From contig JARWKL010000012.1 in assembly GCA_029961685.1 (NCBI GenBank), positions 18,027,227-18,091,226 on the forward strand: a stretch of 64,000 bases of DNA, in the 5' to 3' direction. Shown here in pieces: positions 1 to 11,000 of the stretch; the stretch's first letter is position 1; each line of letters starts with the position of its first letter. The position numbers were made by a program, and so were the translations under genes. The notes beneath the pieces were generated by a model. It saw only the letters and a program-made list of their open reading frames with translations. It was not told the origin of the DNA and ran no database searches. This DNA comes from Aristolochia californica (lineage: Eukaryota > Streptophyta > Magnoliopsida > Piperales > Aristolochiaceae).

Positions 1-325
1 GCCTTTGGACAGAGAGGAACTCCAGACAGTTTAACCATGCTTCACGCTTTGCTACTGAGGTGATCTGCACTACTACGGGCCTCATCTCCACATGGATTCG
101 CACTTGGAAAGAATTTGCCTATCTCTCCTGTGCCACTTCCCACATTAACTGGAAGATTATGGCTCAGATGTCCATTCCCTCTGCGCCCCGTCGGGTAGCT
201 GTTTGGGAGCCTCCCCCACCGGCTATTATAAGCTTTTAACTTTGACGGTAGTGCTTTTGGGAATCCGGGATTGGCTGGCTTTAGTGGGGTGATATTTTTT
301 ATCATGGAGCATGACTATTATTTCT

Positions 326-441
326 TGTTAAGTTAGGTCCAAGGCCTATCCCAAAATGACTAGCCAACATAGGAAACCTCTTTACCAACTAATAAACTCA
401 AGATCTTTGTTCACTAATCTATGTGGGACTATTCTTTAACA
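326..441 (-). repeat. 3' LTR of the TRIM
   Basis: The 116-bp repeat starts TGTTAAAG after the polypurine tract and ends TTAACA at the TTTCT duplication. It differs from the 571-688 copy at several positions, including a short indel near the middle, so the insertion is not very recent. Confidence 0.9.
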
Positions 442-570
442 CTCCCCCTCACGTGTAGACCCTTTTTGTGGCTCTACAAGTGGATAGTTTTCGGTGTAGG
501 ACTTTTTTTGTGGCTCTACAAGTAGATAGTTTAGGTGTAGGCCCACATATGAGTACCTGCTCTGATACCA

Positions 571-688
571 TGTTAAGTTGGGTCCAAGGCCCATCCCAAA
601 ATGACTAGCCAACTTAGGAAACCTCTTTACCAACTAATAAACTCAAGATCTTTGTACTCACTAATCTATGTGGGACTATTCCTTAACA
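571..688 (-). repeat. 5' LTR of the TRIM
   Basis: The 118-bp repeat starts TGTTAAGG at 688 and ends CCCAACTTAACA at 571, directly followed by the tRNA-Met primer-binding site. Confidence 0.9.
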
Positions 689-1071
689 TTTCTTACTTTG
701 GTCCTCTCGGCGTTGCGGACTCGACCACTAATGAGCTCTCTGGTCTCCTCCACGGGCTTCGCATTTTCTAGGATCACTTCAGAGGTCCGCTTATTGTGGA
801 GGGAGACTCCAAAACCGTCATTGGTTGGTGCTCCACTGCCTCTTTCCCCCCGTGGCATCACTGACAGCTTTTTCATGATATTATGGACATTGTTTCCACT
901 ACCTCTTGTACTTGGTCTCATGTTCTTAGATCAACCAATTCGGCTGCTGATTTGTGTGCTAAATTGGGTCCCTCCTTGCAATCTCTTGTTGTAAGGGGAG
1001 ACCTCCCTTGAAGTATTTTCTTGCTTTGCTTTGTAATAAAATCATCACATTTCAAAAAAAAAAAAAAAAAA

Positions 1072-2011
1072 AGATCACCTCCAAATAATTTCACATGAAG
1101 CTTTGTAATTGCCTATTCTACTCCAACACTTAGCTTTTCACACTAAAACCAAGATCTCCGGTCCACAAGCAAATATGAAGGTCTAGATAAGAAGAAACAG
1201 ATGAAAGGTTTGCCATCCACCCAGCAACCATGCCAAAACCTCACCGTGGACAATACTAAACTATGAAAAGGATGCCACTTACAAGATGAGACTTAAAATT
1301 AATAAGAAACCTCCACTGAGGAAACAGCCTGTGGACAGGGATGTTATAGGGCCAAACCAAAAAAAAAAATGCTTAACCAAATTGTATTGGAGATAAGAAT
1401 TTGATGCCAAATAGATCTTCTTTCATACCCTAGAAAGAAGTTAGTGAAGGGTGCCCATGGCACAAATATAGTCTTCACCTACAAGCCCACCAAGATCCTG
1501 ATAGCATACCAAACAGACATCATTAGTCTGAAAGAGCTAACTCTGCATTAATCCAGTTATACAACCTTACACTAGAATACGCATCCAGTGCCACATCACT
1601 GCCCCTCCAAATACAACATGTGGAATCCACCTAAAAGTGTCATAAAAAATAAAATAAAAATAAGATGGAAGAGAACACCAGAACGCATAAGTTTTCCAGT
1701 TCCAGGGAAGAATCATCATTTTGCACCAGTTCGTCAACATAAGCGTGGAACCATGCAGAAGTGCACTAATGTAGGAAAACCAACTAGTTTTACATAGCAA
1801 TTCTGGAAATTTAGAAGTTTTGAGATTCTCATCTTTTTTTTTTTTTTTGAAATAGGAGATTCACATCTTTACCCTATATGAAAAGCAGAGATGAGATGAT
1901 GTACTTAATGATCAGAGGAAGAACTATTTAAAACAAATGATAATATCATATATAATGTAAACTAAAATAGGAACATCTCTAGCCAGTAAATGAAAATTGC
2001 GTTCAGCTTAC
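1072..2011. other. Intron 7 sequence of SF3a60 without recognised features
   Basis: I read both strands for the next SF3a60 exon and for LINE or LTR signatures and found none, apart from the 22-bp LINE tail at 1834-1855. The DNA is unique-looking and moderately AT-rich. Confidence 0.55.
1834..1855 (-). mobile_element. Ultra-short LINE 3' tail insertion
   Basis: Fifteen T followed by GAAATAG (minus strand CTATTTC plus poly-A) lies between GAGATTCTCATC (1822-1833) and GAGATTCACATC (1856-1867), a 12-bp duplication with one mismatch. The inserted end matches the ...TTTC-poly-A end of the LINEs in this window. Confidence 0.7.
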
Positions 2012-2083
2012 CTTCAATAGGAAAAGCCTCTCTGCACGTTGTTGAAGAGTTCCACCTGTTTTTAAGCCATGAACTGCTAATGC
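2012..2083 (-). CDS. SF3A3: SF3a60 exon 7 (residues 267-290)
   Basis: This 72-base exon lies between a TTTTTTCAG acceptor and GTAAGC, the strongest donor in the gene. It encodes ALAVHGLKTGGTLQQRAERL followed by FLLK, the conserved core of the SAP-like domain (the family reads LGLKxGGTxxxRAxRLF). It is too short for ORF calling. The following exon, expected to begin HTPLEKLD-like, was not found in 1-2011. Confidence 0.93.
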
Positions 2084-5000
2084 CTGAAAAAAATCATTAT
2101 TATATCAGTAGCCTATTTGTAGAATTAAGAGTAAAACATTAGGCCATGCTCTAAGTCAAGAGGCAGAAATGTGACTTCTGCCTTCCAATGTTTCAATTAT
2201 CAAATACAGAAATTTCTTTTTTCTTTTTTATACAATTATACCCTTGTTAATTATATTCAAGTCCTGCTACATGAGCTTTTTTCACAAATCAAGCAAGGGA
2301 TTGAGACTCCGAATCTCCATAACCCTTTTTTTCTCTCTCTTGATGGCTCTCTCCTCTTACTTGCTTTCTGCAATCGGACTGTTTACTTCCCTTCTTCTTG
2401 TAAACTTCTCAATCTCTGGCTTCCTCTTTCTCATATCTTTCTTCCTCTAGTTTTAAGTTCAAATATGAAGCCCTAGGATATATCATGTTTAACATGGTAT
2501 CACATGGTAATATTTAATGAAAGATGCATTAGTGCTGTTTGCAGCTTTTATGTCCTTTTATGTAATCTTTTCAGTTAGTATGATGCTAACATTAAAACTT
2601 CAGGTCAGGTAATGCAAAGGAGTATTTTTTCTCATCTATTAATACATTTTTTATAATGTTACACGAAATTTCATTTGCATACGCCCCAGAACAAAACAAT
2701 GTTATAGAATTAAAGAATAGACAATAGCTGAGTTAAATTTTGATGGTAGTTCGAAAGCAAGCACGGTTTAGGGGTATTGGTGTAACAGCTGGAAAACATG
2801 AGGATACTACCCTATTATCTTACTCCAGTTCACTTGGGTAAGTTGACTCAACTGAGGCAAAGGTTCAAACAGCTCTTCAAGGTCTCATCTTATATTCCCA
2901 GCATCTCACACAGCCCTTATAATTGTATTTGACTTTATGTAGTTATTACTTGGGGCAAAGAAAAACCTTCTTGGCATTTTGACAGACTTTTTCTTCAGAT
3001 TGCTGACTTATCATGTTCTCTTCAAGTCTCTTAGAAGCATGTTCTTCACTTAGTAAATGCATTGGCGGACTCTTTAGCAAAGGCAGGAACAATTCTTCAA
3101 CATCCAGTTGTTAATGTAGCCCAAGTTCATGACTGGGGCCTTTGCCTCAATGATCACATGGGGTTTTTTCTAGTGTGAGGTCGTGGGTTCAAGCTTTGGC
3201 TCAGTGGTCACATGGCAGGTTTTCTAGTATGAGGTCGCAGGTTCAAGTGTCACTACGGTAAAGGGTCTCAACATTAAAAAAAAAAAATGTAGCTAAATTT
3301 GAAAGTTAAAAAAATGAAACCAATTTGGCTAGCTTTTGCGCTTTTTGGGTTCTTTGCTCTTCTTTTTTCAAAAAATTATTCATCTTTCTTAGACACCCAC
3401 CAGAAGTTATCTAAGCTTTTTATCTATACGAATGTTATCACATTAATATTGTAAAAGTAAAGAACATGAGAAGATGAAAAGACCGAATTTCCCAAAAGCT
3501 AATCATAGGGCCGTTATGCACATTACGGAACTTGTTGAAGAGATGAAATATAACTGAAAAAATTAGGGCAAATCTCGTCGTATTAATCTTTATAACATCT
3601 ATAGAATAACCAAAGACTGAAAAGCCCTAGGTTACGTAATAAAAAAACTCACTTTAAGTGAAAAAAATACCCTTAGTGACACAGCACTACAAACATAAAA
3701 AACAAAAAAAAAACTGAATAAGATATTACTATAATGCCACCCTCTGAACTTCCCATCAAGCTGGATCATTGATGTTGATATTTTTTTAAGAAGAAGAAGA
3801 AGATGAGCTTTATTGAAAAGCACAAAGAGCACAAACAAAATTACAGGAGCATCCCAGATACAACAAGGGATTGTTAGGAAACCCCATTGATGAAAATGAA
3901 GAATAAAAAGAAAACTCTTGTTCAACAATGGCTACAATATATACAGGATAAGAAAGATGAGGATAGAAAGCAGAGAATATGCAGTTATTGGAAACAGAAA
4001 ATCAAACCAGGTAAAAGTAATTTAAAAAAAAAAAATCCACCTCTTTTAATTTTTCTGATCCTACTGACATGAGCTCTTCCACACTGCTGAAATAGTCAAG
4101 GTCAATTACTGGCCCACTAGATGAGACATGTCCATTCTCCAAACCTTTGTTTTCCCATCCATGTACCCTACCCTCAGCCCATTGCTCTTCAAACTCTGTC
4201 TCAATCTGCAACCAATGAGCCAAAATTTTAATTAAAAATAAGAATGAAAACCATCCACAAATTTCAAAACATGTTTTGACGGAGCCACTAGCATCAAGGA
4301 AAAAACCCAGAATTCTATAAGATGCATACCATTATAACGATTTGCTTTTAAAAGAGCTTAGCACTAATATTGAGTTCTCTGTTTATAAGAACCAAGTGAT
4401 TGACATGAGCATGTAGAAGATAAGTCTACAAAACAACATATCCAAATAAAAGGAAGAAAGCAGATACAAAATATCTTTTTTTTTTCTTAAACAAAGTTTT
4501 TGCCATCTAAGCACCGTTCCAATCTCCCCTACAGCAACATCCACAGAGCATGATATAAAGGAGCAGGCAAAAGGTTTCTTGAATCAACTTAACAGTTCTA
4601 ACCTAAAAGAAATAACCAGAAATGAAGCAGAAGCTCATATCATTTAGGATATCTAATTTTTTTAATTTCTGTTTATTTTCATAATTAAGTGTTTATAACC
4701 CAAGGAATTAGCCATAACTTGAAGAGTGTCCGCCTCAATGTAATAACCGGTGATTGAGGATTGCGCCATTTGAATTTCTGCTCAGTGGTGATCTCAAAAA
4801 GACCAATGAGAGGTTTCAGCTTGTTCACTTCCTCAATTGTTCCCTCTCCGAAGAAGATAGTGTCGTATGCAAATTGCAGGAGAGGGATGTTAAAGGCCTG
4901 TTGATTGGAAACAGGTTGGAGGTATCCAGTTTGCTGCACGTGATGGACCATGGCAGAGAGAAACTCAGCCATAATATTGAAAATGAGAGGAGACAAGGAG

Positions 5001-8000
5001 TCCCCTTGCAGGAGGCCTCGGCTGCTCTTGAAATAACCACAGGTTGTGCCATTTAGGATGAGGGAGGAGGGAGAAGTGATTCAACTTCTGATCCAGAACC
5101 GTCATTTCATGCCAAAACCCATTTGGAGAAGAAGGTCATCAAGCAAGCACCAATTAACATGGCCAAATGCCTTTTCTAGATCAATTTTGAGAACGAATCG
5201 AGTCTGGTGGCCGATCTTAAAGTGATGGAGAAAAGCGCACTGGTTTTGGCTAATGACTGCAGGAAGGGGTGCCTTTAATCCATGAGATAGGATCCTTTGT
5301 AATGATTTTGTAGCTGCTGGTGACAAGGCTAATGGGATGATAATCTCTTGGGTGTTCAGAGTTGGATTTCTTTTTTCTTTTTCCTTTTTTGAAATGATGC
5401 TGAATTGTATTAAATCAAAAACTCAGAAAAGCAAGATTACAAGGGGGGAAGCCTTCCCAAACAATAAGAGATTGCAGGGAGGTTCCAAGCTTAGCCAATT
5501 TATAATGAAGGTAATGAAAGTGGCTCCCAAACTCTTAAAGGTGATTCCTCGGTGGTAGAAGGAATTAACCGTGCTGGTGACATCGTTCTTGAGAGTGGGC
5601 CAGCAGTGCTTGAAAAATCCCCTTTGAAGCCATCGGGCCCTGGGGCACAATCAGTGGGAAGGCTGAGGGTGGCTCGCTCAATTTCTTTTGCTGAAAAAGG
5701 CAGCTCAAGGATATTAGCGAGAGCACTTGAGATGGTCGGGAGCAGCACTCCGATAAGCTTAGGGCAATAAACGCATTCCTCATTGTATAGATTTGGCTCG
5801 TTGCTTCCAGTGAAGACGCTCACGATGGGATAGTGAGAGGGAGCAAACTTGAAGGGCGAGTCTAGCCTCGAAAATAAAGAAAGAGAGTTGTTCATCAATA
5901 TCTTCAATTCTATCCAAAGTGGCAATTTTGGAAAGGAGGTCACATTTCTCAACGGTAATAGCCTTTCGCTTATCAGACGCCTATTTCCGAAGGTGAGGTA
6001 TAAGCTGCTTAAGCTTCAGAGAGAGGGCCCAGGCAGTGTAGCCAATTGACGGGATGGAGGACCAAAAGTTTGAGAAGACAAAATCAAAATCCTCTTCCAG
6101 TAGCCATGTGTTTTCGAACCTGAATGGCTTGCGTCCCATTGGTCAAATTTGGTGTCCATCAGAATAGGTCAATGGTCTGAGCAGATGCGGTTAATTACTT
6201 TGCTTGAGGAATTGGGTTGGAGTTGAAGCCATTCTCCATTGGCTAGGAAGTGATCTAGCTTGGAGAGGATGGGTCTGCTTTGCTAGCAATTGGTCCAAGT
6301 AAAGTTTTTACCGAAAAGGGTACATCCTCGAGCTAGCAAGCCCCCGTTAAATCAGCAAATTTGAGCAGGGAAGAGGTGATTCTGGGACTGAGGGGCATCT
6401 TCTCATTGAAGAATCTGGTAGTGTTAAAGTCTCCCATGAAAAGCCACACAATTTGCCATCTTTTATGGAGGGACGTGATCACTTTCTGCTTTTAGAGACT
6501 CCCGATTTGGATTTGGAGGTAATGATGGCGTCTTGGGCAATGGCTCCCATCAATTCTATGAGGCGCATTATTTGTGCCCCAAGTTTCTTCGTCGTATTTA
6601 TGTTTCTCGAATTGCAATTCTGCCACAAATTTCCAGGAATTCTCAATGGGTGGGTTGGGGGAGATGATTCTGCCTGTTTCTGGATCCACCGGAAATTGGG
6701 AGCGGCAGCTTGGTTCACCATTGTGAGTCTGGTGGATAGGGGCTTTGCCTTTCCTTCGGTATGCGGTAAGAGCTTGGGGGGAGGGGGACTGAAAGAGGGT
6801 AGAAGTTTTGTGGGTTGAAGACTTGCTCGATGACAGAGTGGGGTGTGAATGCTAGAAGTTGTATCTGACTCTTCAATATGAGTTGGGGAGGTGGGAGGTG
6901 GAAGATGGGGTGGAAGAGGTTAGTTTGGACATTTCCTAGGAGTGTGTGTGTGTGTGTGTGTGTGTTGTGGTGGATGGGGGGTTAGTGGTGGCGGCAATGG
7001 TGTCAATCAGCAGGGGTGGCAGTTTCCAAATTTGGGGAGGGTTCAGGGTGATGGGAGAGATAGCTGAAACAGGGGTATTTAAAGGGGGATGAAAAGGGGG
7101 GGGAGGTGTTCAGACCACGGCAACGTTTGTGAGTTGGTTATTCTTTACGGTTTGGGGGACAGAAAAAAGGTGGATTTGTGGGGATCAAGGTCTGACATGG
7201 CAAAGTGCGTGGGTCGTGGTCAAGTTTCAAGTAGGACGGAAAGGTTGGTATGATGGCATTCGTGTCATGCAAAGGTGGACACCTAGAGGGGGATTGCAGG
7301 TGGGGTCACGGGTTGTCTCAGTGACTTCTGTGTATGGAGGCAATCTTTCCAATATGGGGTAAGGGTTGTCAATGATAAGGCTGGCAAGGTGGGTAGGGGC
7401 TGTCATGTGGTCAAGAGGGTTCAAATTTGAATTCGGATTGTACTACAACAACCAACAGTAACTTGGTGACAAGGCGAGTTGTCCACCAGGTTAAGAATGG
7501 TATCGGGTCGAGGGGGGGGGGGGGGGGCTAAGTTAAGACGATGTTGATCCAGAAGGAAAGGCCATTGACCAACAGTTTCAGAAGTTTGGATCTAACGAGG
7601 GGCCTGTTGGGTGTGATATGCAACATCAAGTTTGGATTTTGATGGCAGTGCTCTAGGCTGTTCTGGGCCGGCTAGAGCTGGTGGTATTTTCAGAGACAGC
7701 AGTGGAGACCCTATTCTATCCTACGCTGGGCCGGTGGGTACTACTGATTCAAATCCTGCTGAAGTGAGTGCTCTTCTATTCGGCCTCCAAATATTCAAAG
7801 AGCATCTCCATGGCAAACTGCTTATCGAAGGAGACTCAAAGACTGTCATTAGCTGATTTTACACTCAAGGTCACCCAAAGAGACGAAAGTCAAAAGGTAG
7901 AAGACGATACTACCTGTCCATAGCTCTTGTGTTTGCCTTTCTGCCATTCGATCAGCAATGACCCTACCAAAGAGATTCACAAAGGTAGTGATCGCCCTTA

Positions 8001-11000
8001 CAGGGATGGTGATGAAGGATCTTTTGTCGCCGGATTGTGAGGTTATTCTGATGTCATTGCTGGTTCTAAGGAAGGAGAAAATGGATGCTACAGATCTGAA
8101 GTTCACCAGAAGAAGATGCTTGTCTCCAGGTTGCAAATTCTTTCTTTTTCTTCCATGAACAAGTGTCCAGCCAGTATCATCCCGATCTGAATGTGGATGC
8201 TCCAGTGAGGAAGAAATCTCCCAGTACGTTGTTTGACGTACCTCTGAAGATCGATCAAGGCCCAGGCTTCGGCCAATGGGTGATCTGCAATTTCCCGAAG
8301 TGTTGTTGTTTGCTCCTCCCGATGTTTCGTCGTACGACAGGCTTGCCGATGATCCAATGGAGCTCCTGGTCGATCATCTCTCTCACCTCATTGCGGTGGG
8401 ACTCGCACCAATCTCACAAACTCCCTTCTCGCTTTCTCTTGCTCTCAGACACTCGCTCTCTTCTTCTTGCTCTCTTATTAGCTTTTTTACAAGTCTATAC
8501 ATGGAGATAAGACCGACTGGTAATCTTGGTTATCCAAAATTACTCCCACGGTTGCCTCTCTTCTTGAACTCCTAACCTTGGGTATTACGAATGACAGGGC
8601 ACCCAGCCCTAACGGATTCAATGGAAAATTTTATAAAAGTTGTTGGCCTACTATTAAAGAAGATGTCACCTCTATGTTCTACTCCTACCATCACAACATC
8701 ACATACAGAAGCATCAACGCATCCTTTATTGCTCTAATCCCTAAGAAGGAAAAAGTGGACATCCTCGTGACTTTCGACCTATCTATCTCGTTTCCAGCCC
8801 TTATAAAGTCATTGCCCATCACCTTTTTTTTTAAATGATGATAATTTTATTTCAAAGAAACATCAAGGGAAACTGGTTGATCTAAGTACATGAGATCAAG
8901 TACAAGAAATGGTGGATACAATGTCCAAAATATCAAGAAAAATCTGCCAGTGACACCATGGGGGGAAGGATGAGGTGGAGCACCATCCGCTGACGACCTT
9001 GGAATCTACCTTCACAATAAGGGGACCACTGAAGCGGTCCTAAAAAATATGCAAGCTGTGAAGGAGACCAAAGAGCTCAGCAGTGGTCGAATCAGCAATT
9101 TCGAGAGGGCCAAAATAAAAGAGTATGGCAGTGGAACCCGGATAAAAAATCACCCCACCAAAGCCAGCCAAACCCAAGTTCCCAAAGGCGTTACCATCAA
9201 AATTTAGCTTATAAAGTTCGGTGGGAGGAGGCTCCCAAAAAACAACTCGGTAGGGGGTAGAGGGGACGGACATCCGAGCAATAATCTTCTAGTTGGTGCA
9301 GACTGGGGAACAAGAGAGGCAAGCGAATTCTTTCCGGGAGCAGATCCATGTAGAGATGAGCCCTGTGACGGTGTAAGAGACCTTAGCAGCAGAGCGGAAA
9401 GTACAATCAAACCATCTGGAGCAACTCGGCAGGGGGTAGAGGGGACGGACATCCGAGCAGTAATCTTCCAGTTGGTGCGGACTGGGGAACAAGAGAGGTA
9501 GGCGAATTCTTTCAGGGAGTGGATCCATGTAGAGATGAGCCTTGTAGTGGTGTAGGAGACCTCAGCAGTAGAGTGGAAAGTACAGTCAAACCATTTGGTG
9601 TTCCTCTCCTTCCAAAGGCACAAAGGGACGAAAGAAATGTAGTCAGCCAACAGAAGCTTGCCCAGGCTGGGAAAGCAGGTCCCAAAAGAGAAACGACACA
9701 TTGTTCTCAGGTCAAGTGAGATGCAGAAGTTGAGACCCATATTGTCAATCATGTAAGTCTACACCTTCTAGGCGAAGCCATAATGGAGTAGAAGATGACA
9801 CACAGTTTTAGCCTCCATTCCACAAAAGGGCAGAGAGGATCAGGAGTGCTATTACCGCGCCTGATAAAGTTGTCGGCAATGAGGATCTTGTTGCGGCGGG
9901 CACTCCAGAGAAAAAACTTCACCTTGGGAAGGTCGAGAGGTGCCAAACAAAAGCTACCGGGTGGAGGGCGGCCGGCCGAGTCCATTCCATAAGATGGGGG
10001 TAGGCCGAGGAGACCGAGAATCGCCCGCTGTTGTCAGGGAGCCAGATCATCCGATTAACCATCTGAGGGTGGATAATAACACTGCCAAGACTATCAATCA
10101 AGCCAAAAATAGAAATGGCTTCCTCATCAGTAAGGACGCGTCTAAGGCAAAGATTCCAATAACCATTCCCCCAAGCGTCAAAAACAAATAAGTCGTGGCT
10201 AGTGGTGAGCTGAAGTAGAGGTGGATAATACAAGGTTAGAGAGCCACCGCTCAACCACCAATCTGTTTAGAAACGCAGACTAGAGCCATCCCCAACAAAG
10301 AACCGAATGGTAGTACAGAAAGTGGAAAATAGATGAAACATGGCCTTCCAGATGGGGGAGAGATTACAACAATTGCCGTCAGTGATCCATCTATCTCCAA
10401 GACGCCGAAGCCTGAAGGCAACCATTGGCTTCCACGAAACCCTCTAGGAAGAGTTGAGCTTCTAGAACCACTTGAGTAATATGCTTAAGGTAGACTTAAC
10501 GATGGTGATCCACAAGGGACAATCGGCATTCATCAAAGGAAGAACCATTCCTCATTTCACAAAAAAAAAAAAAAAAAAAAAGAAAACGAAGAAACATTCT
10601 TGACTCAGCCATGGCAGTCCATGTTGGATCACTTCAAACAATCAAGGAAACCAAGCTTCATTTTTAAATTTGACTTTGAGAAAGCTTTTGATTAAGTTAA
10701 TTGGGATCTTCTTGATATGTTTGCTAGAATGGGATTCAGCAGAAAATGGAGATCTTGGATCTGGAGCTATGTATCTTCAGCATCCCACTTCTTGCTCATC
10801 AATGGAATTGTTTTGCTGCTCTTGAGAGATCAGACAAGGCAACCCCCTATCTCCTTAGCTTTTCAATATTTTCTCATCTCTGATATATCAAGCAAAGAAT
10901 GTTGGATGGCTTAGACCCGTATCAGCCCAACCGGAATATGACATACTCATCGTGCAATTTGTTGATGACACACTCCTCTTTGGAATTGGTATGATGGAAG

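Larger units (their letters stand above)
326..688 (-). mobile_element. TRIM (miniature LTR retrotransposon), 363 bp, complete
   Basis: Two near-identical terminal repeats (571-688 and 326-441, about 117 bp) begin TGTTAAGG/TGTTAAAG and end CTTAACA on the minus strand. Next to the 5' LTR is TGGTATCAGAGC (559-570), the complement of the initiator tRNA-Met 3' end used as primer-binding site. Next to the 3' LTR is the polypurine tract GAGGGGGAG (442-450). The 5-bp target duplication TTTCT flanks it at 321-325 and 689-693. The interior is only about 130 bp and codes for nothing, so it must have moved with enzymes supplied in trans. It sits inside the RNase H region of a LINE. Confidence 0.93.
1..1071 (+). 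mobile_element. LINE (L1-like) 3' end with RNase H, interrupted by a TRIM
   Basis: This is the 3' part of a non-LTR retrotransposon running in from the left edge. Reading frames show the region before RNase H (ISTWIRTWKEFAYLS), then FDGSAFGNPGLAGFSGV (first RNase H Asp), and after the TRIM insertion ELSGLLHGLRIF, IVEGDSKTVIGWC and NSAADLCAKLG. This is the usual plant LINE RNase H order. It ends with AATAAAATCATCACATTTC and poly-A at 1054-1071. Frameshifts and stops show it is dead. Removing 326-688 and one TTTCT copy restores the element. Confidence 0.88.

Noticed and set aside
3197..3249. A- and B-box pair as a tRNA gene
   Set aside because: No cloverleaf can be drawn and a poly-A tail with a target duplication follows, so it is a SINE.
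4002..4040. Read-through extension of SF3a60 exon 6 to the stop near 4002
   Set aside because: The residues after KLKE are hydrophobic and unlike the family, while splicing at GTGGAT joins exactly to the conserved ALAVHGLK block in exon 7.
6943..6966. (TG)n run as a functional element
   Set aside because: It is an ordinary microsatellite inside a decayed LINE.
9519..9992. Plus-strand open frames such as 9519-9719 and 9795-9992
   Set aside because: The minus strand here carries clear LINE RNase H and zinc-knuckle-like sequence; the plus frames are its antisense.
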